10,080 bases of DNA from the NCBI GenBank assembly GCA_016873355.1, contig VGXK01000044.1:1-10080 (forward strand), given 5' to 3'. Source of the stretch: Phycisphaerae bacterium. GTDB lineage: Bacteria; Planctomycetota; Phycisphaerae; Phycisphaerales; SM1A02. The position numbers and the translations under genes were made by a program. Every line of letters starts with the position of its first letter. The stretch's first letter is position 1. Positions 1 to 6,112 of this stretch are shown here, piece after piece. The notes under the pieces were generated by a model. It did not search any database and was not told the origin of the DNA. It was given only the letters and a program-made list of their open reading frames with translations.

Positions 1-113
1 TTGTGTGGCATCGTCGGGCTCCATCGGCGGATCCTCAAGATCCGCCTGCTTCGCCCTCCTTGCCACACTCGTCTCGCCAACGCCAGCTCGCTACGCCTGA
101 GTCGTCACCGCTC
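1..113. repeat. 111-bp dispersed repeat, copy 1
   Basis: Bases 3-113 match bases 5559-5669 in the same orientation at 110 of 111 positions; the only difference is C at 59 versus G at 5615. Base 1 also matches but base 2 does not. The left border cannot be fixed because the window begins here. The repeat holds a perfect 8-bp inverted repeat with a 5-nt loop (GGCGGATC at 26-33, GATCCGCC at 39-46). It lies directly 3' of the purF-type gene, ending 4 bp short of that gene's stop codon. The hairpin has no T-run after it, so it is not a canonical intrinsic terminator, although a role in transcript 3'-end processing or termination is possible. I recognise no named repeat family. Confidence 0.9.
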
Positions 114-117
114 TAGC

Positions 118-2052
118 TCAGGCCGTGGGTTCCGGCTCGTAGGCCCGGCTCTCGTCGGAGCGGCGCCAGCGCAGGTACGCCGTGTTGAGCACGCGGAAGC
201 CCCCGGGCGTCGGGTAGTCGCCGGTGAAGTACCAGTCGCCGGTGTGGCCGGGCATCGCGTCGCGAAGACCGTCCACGCTCTGATAGACGATCTCGATCTC
301 GCCGGCCCAATCGAGCGTCGGCGAACGGACGAGTTGCGCCACCTTCGCCGCGAGCGCGTCGTCGCCCACGCGCTCGTAGATGAGCCTCACCCAGTTGTGC
401 ATGCGCTCGGGCGGCAACTCGGCCTGCGCCACGCAGCGCTCCTCCACCTCCTGGAGCAGCGCTTCCTCGCCGCGATCGCGCAGCACCTCGACCGCCGCCT
501 CGAACGCGATGAACTTGCCGAGCGAGCTCATGTCGATGCCGTAGCAGTCCGGGTACTTGACGGGCGGCGCGCTGCTCACGACCACGATCTTCGCGGGATC
601 GAGCCGCGCGAGCATCGTGATGATCGACTCGCGAAGCGTCGTGCCGCGCACGATCGAGTCGTCGACGACGACGAGCGTGTCGTCGCGCGTGACCGTGCCT
701 CGAGTGATGTCGTAGACGTGGGCGACGAGATCCCGCCGCGCATCGTCGTGGGTGATGAAGGTGCGCAGGCGCTGATCCTTGTGGGCCACCTTCTCGAAGC
801 GGGGGCCGCCCTCGAGCGCCTTCGCGAGCGTCTCCGGCGTGGCCTGGCCGCTCCGCACGAGCGCGGCGATGCGCTCCGCGCAGCGCTCGCGCCAGAGCCG
901 CTCGAGCTCATGGACGAGGCCCAGGTACGCGGTCTCCGAGGTGTTCGGAATGAATCCGACCACGGCGCGATCGAGGCGATCGTCGATCGCCTCGAGCACC
1001 GCGCCGGCGAGATTGCGTCCGAGGCGCTTGCGCTCGCGATAGATCTCCGGATCGTTGCCCCGGCTGAAGTAGATCCGCTCGAAGGTGCACGAGCGCTCGG
1101 GTCGTGCCTCCGTGTACGCGCGCACCTCGTGCGATCCGTCGGCCTTGATCACGAGTGCACTCGCGCGCGGAATCGACGAGACGGCGTCGGGCTCGACGTC
1201 GAAGACGGTCGAGAGCGCGGCGCGCTCGCTTGCCACGGCGATCACCTCCGGCGTCTCGATCCAATGCACCGGTCGGATGCCGGCGGGATCGCGGCAGACG
1301 AACGAATCGCCGCTGCCGAGCATTCCCGCGAGCGCCCAGCCGCCGTCGAGACTCTCCGTGGCGCGGCGGAGCACCTCGATGAGATCGAGCTCGCGCTCGA
1401 TGTGCACGGCGAGCAGCCGCCCGTCGAGATTGAGCAGCGAGCCGGGGCCGAGCCGATGCCGCAGCTTCTCGTGCTCGCGGTCGATCGCCCAGCCGATCTT
1501 CTCGAGCACGACGCCCGTGTCGGCCTCGCCGACCGGCGCGAGCCCGAGCTCCACCAGGTTGCGGAAGATTTCGCGCGAGTTCGTCAGGTTGAAGTTGCCG
1601 GCGACGGCCACGTTGCGGCACGCCACCGAGTGGCGGCGCAGATACGGATGGCAGAGATCCGTGCCGTGGGCGCCATGCGTGCCGTAGCGGAGATGCCCGA
1701 GCATCGTTTCGCCGAGCAGCGCGAACTTCTGCTTCAGCTCCTCGTCGCTCATCGAAAGCAGCGTGGTGCGGCGAAGCGATTCGAGCGGCCGCATCGACTC
1801 GTCGAAGAGGCGCTCGATCGCATTGCGCTTGGCCGTGCGCGAGCGCTCGAGGAAGGACGCGCCCGGCGGCATGCTCCGCTTGACGCACGCCACGCCCGCG
1901 CCGTCCTGGCCGCGGTTGTGCTGCTTCTCCATCAGCAGGAAGAGGCGCCGCAATCCCCAGAGCGGATCGCCGTGTTCCTGCGTGTACCACGAGATCGGAT
2001 GTCGCAGCCGGACCAGCGCCAGGCCGCACTCGTGGTTCAGTCGATCGCTCAT
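118..2052 (-). CDS. purF: Long PurF-type amidophosphoribosyltransferase (class II glutamine amidotransferase plus PRTase)
   Basis: Predicted to use glutamine and PRPP to make 5-phosphoribosylamine, the first step of purine synthesis, in the cytoplasm. It is 644 aa, against about 470-505 for classical PurF. The ATG at 2052 puts the catalytic Cys at residue 9 in NHECG, like the propeptide of Bacillus subtilis PurF (NEECG), which is removed to expose Cys. The Ntn amidotransferase half shows KQHNRGQDGAG (43-53), RYGTHG (122-127), GNFNLTN (152-158) and RDPAGIRP (254-261). The PRTase half shows IYFSRGNDP (327-335), the PRPP loop VVVDDSIVRGTT (461-472) and YGID (504-507). A C-terminal FTGDYPT (609-615) is followed by about 29 more residues. 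Its opening and its LMEKQHNRGQ segment resemble a long PurF form that I know from Bacteroidetes. Fe-S cysteines of the B. subtilis enzyme are not all kept. It is the last gene of lpxA-MBL-purF; its ATG overlaps the preceding stop (ATGA, 2049-2052), suggesting translational coupling. Family assignment is strong; the exact in vivo reaction is inferred. Confidence 0.9.
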   Translation of the reverse strand: MSDRLNHECGLALVRLRHPISWYTQEHGDPLWGLRRLFLLMEKQHNRGQDGAGVACVKRSMPPGASFLERSRTAKRNAIERLFDESMRPLESLRRTTLLSMSDEELKQKFALLGETMLGHLRYGTHGAHGTDLCHPYLRRHSVACRNVAVAGNFNLTNSREIFRNLVELGLAPVGEADTGVVLEKIGWAIDREHEKLRHRLGPGSLLNLDGRLLAVHIERELDLIEVLRRATESLDGGWALAGMLGSGDSFVCRDPAGIRPVHWIETPEVIAVASERAALSTVFDVEPDAVSSIPRASALVIKADGSHEVRAYTEARPERSCTFERIYFSRGNDPEIYRERKRLGRNLAGAVLEAIDDRLDRAVVGFIPNTSETAYLGLVHELERLWRERCAERIAALVRSGQATPETLAKALEGGPRFEKVAHKDQRLRTFITHDDARRDLVAHVYDITRGTVTRDDTLVVVDDSIVRGTTLRESIITMLARLDPAKIVVVSSAPPVKYPDCYGIDMSSLGKFIAFEAAVEVLRDRGEEALLQEVEERCVAQAELPPERMHNWVRLIYERVGDDALAAKVAQLVRSPTLDWAGEIEIVYQSVDGLRDAMPGHTGDWYFTGDYPTPGGFRVLNTAYLRWRRSDESRAYEPEPTA

Positions 2053-2891
2053 GGAGGTGCAAAGAGCGTAGCGTGCTCGTCGATGGCGGCGGAGGCCGTC
2101 ACGGTGAGCATCGGCGTCGGATGCGTCTGCGACGAGACGACCACGCGACGCCATCGATCTCCCGCCCGCGCTCGCCAGAGTTCCCGGATGCGGGTCGGGT
2201 GATTGCACTCGCGCGAGAGGTGGAGCAGCACCACCTGGCGCGGACGACCCTCGCGCTCGATCGCGTCGACCGCGTCGAGGCACTGCTCGTTCGAGAGGTG
2301 TCCGCGCCCGCCCATGATCCGCGCCTTGAGGAACGCGGGACGACGGCTCGCGCGCTGGAGCTCCGGGCAGTAGTTGCTCTCGATCGCGAGCAGATCGCTG
2401 TGGCGTGCGAGTTCAAGCACCGCGGGGGTGGCGCGGCCGAGATCGGTGAGCCACGCCACGCTTCCGTGATCGGTGTCGATGCGAAGCGCGGTCGAGCCGA
2501 GCTCGTCGTGCGGGGCGATCGCGCCGCGCACGCGAACCCCCGGAACGATCTCCAGCTCGCGCTCCGGCTTGAGCTCGACGAGCCGATCGCGCGGAACGCC
2601 GGCGGCCGCGAGCTCTCCGTGGTGGGCGCGTCGGGCAATCACGCGGATTCCGAGCCGCGCCACGAGTCGACCCCAGGTGGATCGCCAGTGGTCGGTGTCG
2701 GCGTGGGTCACGAGAATCGCCGCCGGCGCCACGGAGTTCACTCCGCGGACCTTCAGCCGCTCGCGCACCGCGCGAGGCGAGAGTCCCGCGTCGACCAGGC
2801 ACTCGATCGGGCCGTTTCGAGCGGGCAGCGAGAGCCACGAGCTGTTGCCGCCGCTGCCCGAACCGAGCACGCAGAGGCGCACGCGGCTCAT
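2049..2891 (-). CDS. YycJ/WalJ-like metallo-beta-lactamase-fold hydrolase
   Basis: A 280-aa single-domain MBL-fold protein. It begins with the strand LCVLGSGSGGNSSWL (6-20), then VDAGLS (33-38), as in YycJ/WalJ proteins (LGSGSxGNS, DAGLS). The metal motif reads THADTDHW (62-69): the usual HxHxDH is HxDxDH here, with Asp65 replacing the second His. Further likely metal-site landmarks are APHDELGS (126-133), LTDLG (148-152), ESNY (171-174), GHLSN (197-201) and HLSRECN (224-230), all in family order. YycJ-type proteins are thought to be nucleases or phosphoesterases of poorly defined role; the substrate here cannot be read from sequence. No signal peptide is visible, so it is probably cytoplasmic. 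Its ATG overlaps the lpxA stop (2888-2891) and its stop overlaps the purF start (2049-2052), which argues for co-translation within one operon. The fold is certain from motifs; activity is less certain because of the altered ligand. Confidence 0.85.
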   Translation of the reverse strand: MSRVRLCVLGSGSGGNSSWLSLPARNGPIECLVDAGLSPRAVRERLKVRGVNSVAPAAILVTHADTDHWRSTWGRLVARLGIRVIARRAHHGELAAAGVPRDRLVELKPERELEIVPGVRVRGAIAPHDELGSTALRIDTDHGSVAWLTDLGRATPAVLELARHSDLLAIESNYCPELQRASRRPAFLKARIMGGRGHLSNEQCLDAVDAIEREGRPRQVVLLHLSRECNHPTRIRELWRARAGDRWRRVVVSSQTHPTPMLTVTASAAIDEHATLFAPP

Positions 2892-3724
2892 TCGCTCGCA
2901 CCGTCTCCGACCGCCGCCGCTTCCGACACGGCGCCTCGCGCGGCGCGGCCGGTGCCGTGGATGATGGGTCGCTTCGCCGTCTCGATGAAGCGGATGTACT
3001 CGTCGACGAGCGGATCGCCCGCTCGCTCGCGCAACGACACGAGCGCCGCCTTCGGCGGAAGGCCGCTTCGCATGACCGTGCGATAGACCCAGCGCACCGT
3101 GTCGATCTGATCGCGCGACATGCCGGAACGGCGCATGCCGACGAGGTTGAGCGACGCGGCGATGTTGTTGCCGGTCACCATGAAGAAGGGCGGCACGTCG
3201 AGCGAGGTGGCCATGGCGCCCGAGATGAAGACGCCGCGACCGAGCCGCACGAACTGGTGGATCGAGACGTTGCCGCCGCTGATCACGCGATCGGCGACTT
3301 CCACGTGTCCGGCGATGAGCGTGCTGTTGCCGAAGATGCAGTTGCTGCCGACGATCGCGTCGTGGCCGGCGTGGCTGAAGGCCATCCAGTAGTTGTCGTT
3401 TCCGATCTGCGTCGGCTGATCGGTCTTGCCGCGGTGGATCGTCACGCCTTCGCGGAAGGTGTTGCCGTTGCCGATGACGCAGCCGGCGCCGGGCGTGTTG
3501 CGATCGAAGCCGATGTCCTGCGGCGCGAATCCGATCGCGGCGGAGGGATAGAGGATGTTCCGCTCGCCCATGCGAAGCGGTCCGTGCAGGCATGCGTTCG
3601 CGATGAGTTCGCAACCCTTGCCGAGCGCGACGGGACCGAAGAGCACGCAACCGGGGCCGATCCTCACGTCGTCGGCGAGTTGCACGTCTCCCTGGATCAC
3701 GGCGCTCGGGTGGATCTGCGGCAC
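2888..3724 (-). CDS. lpxA: UDP-N-acetylglucosamine acyltransferase LpxA
   Basis: Predicted to transfer a 3-hydroxyacyl chain from acyl-carrier protein to UDP-GlcNAc, the first step of lipid A synthesis; cytoplasmic trimer. The 278-aa protein starts with a left-handed beta-helix of hexapeptide repeats (about 4-185; for example IHPSAV, VRIGPG, LGKGCEL). Family landmarks are VTIHRG (94-99), FSHAGHD (116-122, with His121 aligning with the catalytic His125 of the E. coli enzyme), AGHVEV (138-143), VSIHQF (153-158), LDVPPFFMVTGN (175-186) and NLVGMRRSGMS (193-203). The C-terminal part is helical and ends in a low-complexity Ala/Gly tail of about 25 residues. The GTG at 3724 fits the N-terminus of the family; there is no clear Shine-Dalgarno sequence, but a TACACT box lies 6 nt upstream. 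It heads the lpxA-MBL-purF operon and is divergent from lipB. Its presence implies LPS with lipid A, that is, an outer membrane. Confidence 0.93.
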   Translation of the reverse strand: MPQIHPSAVIQGDVQLADDVRIGPGCVLFGPVALGKGCELIANACLHGPLRMGERNILYPSAAIGFAPQDIGFDRNTPGAGCVIGNGNTFREGVTIHRGKTDQPTQIGNDNYWMAFSHAGHDAIVGSNCIFGNSTLIAGHVEVADRVISGGNVSIHQFVRLGRGVFISGAMATSLDVPPFFMVTGNNIAASLNLVGMRRSGMSRDQIDTVRWVYRTVMRSGLPPKAALVSLRERAGDPLVDEYIRFIETAKRPIIHGTGRAARGAVSEAAAVGDGASE

Positions 3725-3796
3725 GGCGTGAGTGTACGGGAGCGCCGCGGCGCCGCGGTCGCGCGGGCGGCGGATCGGCGGTGCTACGCTCGCTGC
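3725..3796. promoter_or_regulatory. 72-bp divergent lpxA/lipB promoter region
   Basis: This short spacer separates two divergently read start codons. On the minus strand TACACT (3736-3731) lies exactly 6 nt before the lpxA GTG. On the plus strand TACGCT (3785-3790) lies exactly 6 nt before the lipB GTG. Both fit TAnnnT -10 boxes that would put the transcription start at or next to the start codon, giving leaderless mRNAs. Neither start has a recognisable Shine-Dalgarno sequence, and I see no good TTGACA-type -35 box. The centre is a GC-rich run with no other site that I can name. Confidence 0.55.
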
Positions 3797-4549
3797 GTGA
3801 CGGAGCGTCTGCGAGTGCGGGATCTCGGCCGCCGTCGCTATGCGGACGCGCTGGCGCTTCAGCGCGAAGCGGTCGAGCGCGTGCTGTCATGGCGCGCGGA
3901 CGTGGACCGCCCGGCGGGGGAGCTGCTGCTGGTCGAGCACGATCCGCCGGTGATCACGATCGGCCGGCGGCGCGAGGCGTCGGCGCATGTGGTGGCCCCG
4001 GCCGAGAAGCTCGCGGCGCTCGGCGTCGAGCTCGTCGAGACCGATCGCGGCGGCGACGTCACCTGGCACGGGCCCGGGCAGATCGTGGCGTATCCCATCC
4101 TCGACCTCGATCGACTCGGGCTTCGCATCCACCCGTACATGCGGATGCTGGAAGAGTGCGTGCTCTCGACGATCGCGGCGTTCGGCGTGAACGGTCACCG
4201 CGACGAAAGCGCCACCGGCGTCTGGGTCGGCGGCGACGGCGCCGTCGACGCGGCGGGCTCGAACGGCGCCCGCGCGGACACCGCGGCCGATGCTCGTCCC
4301 GCCCGCAAGATCGCGGCGATGGGCGTTCGCGTGAGCCGCTGGGTCTCCATGCACGGACTCGCGCTCAACGTCGAGAACGATCTCTCGCACTTCGGGCTCA
4401 TCGTGCCGTGCGGGCTGCACGGTCGACCGGTGACGAGCCTGCGCGCCGAGCTCGGCGATGCGGCGCCGTCGATCGAGCGCGTGCGGAGCGAGCTCGTCGC
4501 GTCGATCGAACGGGCCGTGGACGACGCGATCAATCTTCGGCGAGGTTGA
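3797..4549 (+). CDS. lipB: Octanoyltransferase LipB
   Basis: Predicted to move octanoate from octanoyl-ACP to the lipoyl domains of 2-oxoacid dehydrogenases and GcvH, the first step of lipoate synthesis; cytoplasmic. The protein is 250 aa. Motifs: LLLVEHDPPVITIGRR (43-58), RGGDVTWHGPGQIVAYPILDL (84-104, the LipB signature), then Lys171 in KIAAMGVRVSRWVSMHGLALNV and Cys205 in IVPCGLHG, which match the conserved Lys and acyl-carrying catalytic Cys of the family. Between GVWV and the KIAA motif there is a Gly/Ala-rich insertion of about 25 residues (145-169) that I do not expect in LipB. GTG 3797 was chosen because the N-terminus fits the family and a TACGCT box sits 6 nt upstream. The last 20 bp overlap the convergent skp-like gene. 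No lipA is visible in the window. Confidence 0.93.
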   Translation: MTERLRVRDLGRRRYADALALQREAVERVLSWRADVDRPAGELLLVEHDPPVITIGRRREASAHVVAPAEKLAALGVELVETDRGGDVTWHGPGQIVAYPILDLDRLGLRIHPYMRMLEECVLSTIAAFGVNGHRDESATGVWVGGDGAVDAAGSNGARADTAADARPARKIAAMGVRVSRWVSMHGLALNVENDLSHFGLIVPCGLHGRPVTSLRAELGDAAPSIERVRSELVASIERAVDDAINLRRG

Positions 4550-5249
4550 GCTCCTTCATCACGTCGCTCGTCAGGTCGAGCGACTCCGGCATGCGCAGCA
4601 CCGTTCGCGCAAAGAGCTGGTGCACGCCGCCCTCCGGATCCTCCGCCTCGAATTCGTGCGTGGCGGGAATGAAGCGAAGCACGACATCGACGCCGCGCCG
4701 CTCCGCCACCACGTCGACCGCCGCAAGGATCTCCTTCCACGCGCCGTCGAGCTGCTCCTTGAGCAGATCCTCGTACTCCTTGCGCATCTCCTCGCCCCAG
4801 GTCTCCATCACCTTGCGCAGTTCGCCGTAGGCCTCTCTCGCGCGCTCGAACTCGGGGTGGCCCGGCTCCACCTTGCCGAACTCCTTCATGAAGTCCTCGT
4901 GCTTCTGCCGCAGCTCCTTGCGGCGCACTTCGTGACGCTCGTCGAGACTCTTGCGTTCGTCCTCCACGCGCGAGCCCGCTATGAACGAGTTCATCACGCG
5001 ATCGGCGTGCACGAACGCGAGGCTCAGCGCGCGATCGGTCGGGCGATCGCCCCACGCCACGCGGCCGTCGCCGTTGCGCACCTTGAGGTCGCCCTTCGAG
5101 CCCTTCAGGACGAGCGCGTCGGTCGGCCCGAGCTCGTCGAGAAGCGGCAAGGACGGCGACGCGAACACGGCCGGCCGCTGCATCGAGAGCACGGCAACGA
5201 GCAGCGTGGCGATCATTCCATAGACGACGAATCGTTCGGTGGCGCGCAT
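4530..5249 (-). CDS. Skp/OmpH-like periplasmic coiled-coil protein
   Basis: A 239-aa protein with an N-terminal hydrophobic segment (about 8-30, FVVYGMIATLLVAVLS...AVFA) that is an uncleaved anchor or signal peptide, so export to the periplasm is likely. After an extra region of about 45 residues (31-75) comes LSLAFVHADRVMNS (75-88), which matches the start of OmpH/Skp domains (iAyVd..rv...), then a long charged helical stretch (about 95-175, rich in Lys/Glu/Arg) typical of the Skp tentacle coiled coil, and a closing strand (VDVVLRF, 187-193). Skp is a chaperone for outer membrane proteins; whether this paralog does that is inferred. ATG 5249 was chosen because the hydrophobic segment follows at once and TACGCT (5261-5256) lies 6 nt upstream; upstream in-frame codons give no sensible leader. 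The 3' end overlaps lipB by 20 bp. Family call moderate, topology good. Confidence 0.72.
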   Translation of the reverse strand: MRATERFVVYGMIATLLVAVLSMQRPAVFASPSLPLLDELGPTDALVLKGSKGDLKVRNGDGRVAWGDRPTDRALSLAFVHADRVMNSFIAGSRVEDERKSLDERHEVRRKELRQKHEDFMKEFGKVEPGHPEFERAREAYGELRKVMETWGEEMRKEYEDLLKEQLDGAWKEILAAVDVVAERRGVDVVLRFIPATHEFEAEDPEGGVHQLFARTVLRMPESLDLTSDVMKELNLAED

Positions 5250-5261
5250 GGCCGGAGCGTA
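5250..5261 (-). promoter_or_regulatory. TACGCT -10-like box, leaderless start of skp-like gene
   Basis: On the minus strand TACGCT (5261-5256) is followed by 6 nt and the ATG at 5249. The box and its spacing are the same as at lipB, and lpxA has the near-identical TACACT at the same distance. No Shine-Dalgarno sequence precedes the ATG. Read as a -10 element, transcription would begin at about the A of the ATG. This is inference from motif and spacing only. Confidence 0.5.
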
Positions 5262-5300
5262 GCGGCTTCGTGTGCGCGTGCGGCGCGGTGGCTCGGCGGC

Positions 5301-5399
5301 TCCGGCAGCCCCTCCCGGCTCAAACACTCGGTCGGGATGCGCAGCGCGAAGCGCGCTGCGTCATCCCACCCTCAACTCGCCGGGGAGGGGCAGCCGGAA
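5301..5399. repeat. Imperfect palindrome of about 99 bp (long hairpin)
   Basis: The two halves are near reverse complements. The inner stem is CGCAGCGCG (5340-5348) against CGCGCTGCG (5352-5360) with a 3-nt AAG loop; it continues GGGATG (5334-5339) against CATCCC (5362-5367) with one bulged T. The outer stem pairs 5301-5318 with 5380-5398 with one mismatch and one extra base. Between them is a less well paired section of about 12-15 nt on each side. The element lies about 50 bp upstream of the skp-like start and downstream of the small zinc-ribbon gene. It could be a REP/MITE-like repeat or a structured transcript end; no T-run follows the stem. Confidence 0.75.
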
Positions 5400-5558
5400 G
5401 CCGCCGCGCCTCACGGCCCTCGACGAAGCGCGCGATCGCTTCGGCGGACGATGACCACACATGCGGACACATGCCGACATGCATCGACCGCGTCCGAGTC
5501 AGCTCAACGACGAGAGCGGTTCCTCCTCATTCGTAGCGATCTGGCGGGCTGCGACTTC
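5400..5558. other. Intergenic stretch without a recognisable gene
   Basis: I see no convincing coding region here; open frames on the plus strand are low-complexity Arg/Ala/Ser products. Small structures present are a 7-bp inverted repeat CGAAGCG/CGCTTCG with a 6-nt loop (5424-5443) and a 10-bp periodic motif, ACACATGCGG then ACACATGCCG then ACATGC (5457-5482). Base composition is somewhat less GC-rich after 5450. Confidence 0.5.
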
Positions 5559-5669
5559 GTGTGGCATCGTCGGGCTCCATCGGCGGATCCTCAAGATCCG
5601 CCTGCTTCGCCCTCGTTGCCACACTCGTCTCGCCAACGCCAGCTCGCTACGCCTGAGTCGTCACCGCTC
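5559..5669. repeat. 111-bp dispersed repeat, copy 2
   Basis: Matches 3-113 at 110 of 111 positions, in the same orientation. It contains the same 8-bp hairpin arms (GGCGGATC 5582-5589, GATCCGCC 5595-5602). Identity stops sharply at 5669: the next bases differ from those after 113 in copy 1. Identity also stops at 5558 on the left. Most of the repeat (5591-5669) is read as the 3' end of the minus-strand zinc-ribbon gene and supplies its stop codon, whereas copy 1 lies just outside the purF stop. Both copies therefore sit at 3' ends of minus-strand genes. Confidence 0.92.
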
Positions 5670-6112
5670 GAGTGCGGGCCGCCCTTGATCTCGAAGACGT
5701 AGAAGTAGGTGATAAGCATGTACAGCACGAATGCGATGGCGGCTTGCATCGTGAAGAACACAGCCCGAAGCAGAACAGAACGCATGAACGCGGTGCCGTG
5801 CCAGAGCCAAGGCGCGACCAATGCTGCCAGCGCGATGTGCGATGCAAACCAAGGGAAGTCGGAGGCCCGCATCCAAGTCGCTCGGTCGTGGATTGCGCAG
5901 AGTCCCACAAGCGCGACGATCGAGAGGACCCAGGTTGCCGCGAGCCAGGCGAGTCCCCGACTCGTCGGCATTCGCTGGCACTCCTTTCTCGTCCGAGGGT
6001 CAAACGGATCGAACAAGCGGCCGCACTCCGGGCACTCGCGACCCTCGGCGCCGGTGAGTGGGTGATTGCAGCTCTTGCAGTACCGCAGTTTCGGAACTCC
6101 GGCCTCCGTCAT
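5591..6112 (-). CDS. Small zinc-ribbon membrane protein with repeat-derived C-terminus
   Basis: Function unknown. The 173-aa product has an N-terminal zinc ribbon, CKSC (12-15) and CPEC (27-30), followed by GRLFDPFDPRT (31-41), an arrangement I associate with planctomycete membrane proteins. Three hydrophobic segments follow (about 54-74, 88-105 and 113-140), so the ribbon probably faces the cytoplasm and the rest spans the inner membrane. Residues 149-173, including the stop, are encoded inside the 111-bp repeat, so the natural C-terminus may have been replaced when the repeat arrived. Codon use is more relaxed than in the neighbours (CGT, TCT, GTT, CTT, GCA and CAA are frequent), hinting at weaker selection or a different origin. 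ATG 6112 was chosen because the ribbon starts 11 residues later; in-frame codons upstream lack conserved features. No Shine-Dalgarno sequence is visible. Confidence 0.72.
   Translation of the reverse strand: MTEAGVPKLRYCKSCNHPLTGAEGRECPECGRLFDPFDPRTRKECQRMPTSRGLAWLAATWVLSIVALVGLCAIHDRATWMRASDFPWFASHIALAALVAPWLWHGTAFMRSVLLRAVFFTMQAAIAFVLYMLITYFYVFEIKGGPHSSGDDSGVASWRWRDECGNEGEAGGS

Noticed and set aside
26..46. Hairpin in the 111-bp repeat as an intrinsic terminator of purF
   Set aside because: The stem is good (8 bp, 5-nt loop) but no T-run follows on either strand and it is 72 bp past the stop. The same hairpin in copy 2 spans the stop of a coding region. Termination remains possible but is unsupported.
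1..2202. A 733-codon open frame on the plus strand opposite purF
   Set aside because: It mirrors the purF coding frame in very GC-rich DNA, gives an Arg/Ala/His-rich product without any known motif, and starts inside the repeat. The minus strand carries unmistakable PurF motifs.
5461..5688. Short plus-strand frame running through repeat copy 2, similar to the start of the frame at position 1
   Set aside because: The shared peptide is only the translation of the duplicated 111 bp; the frames diverge at the repeat border and show no start signal or conserved domain.
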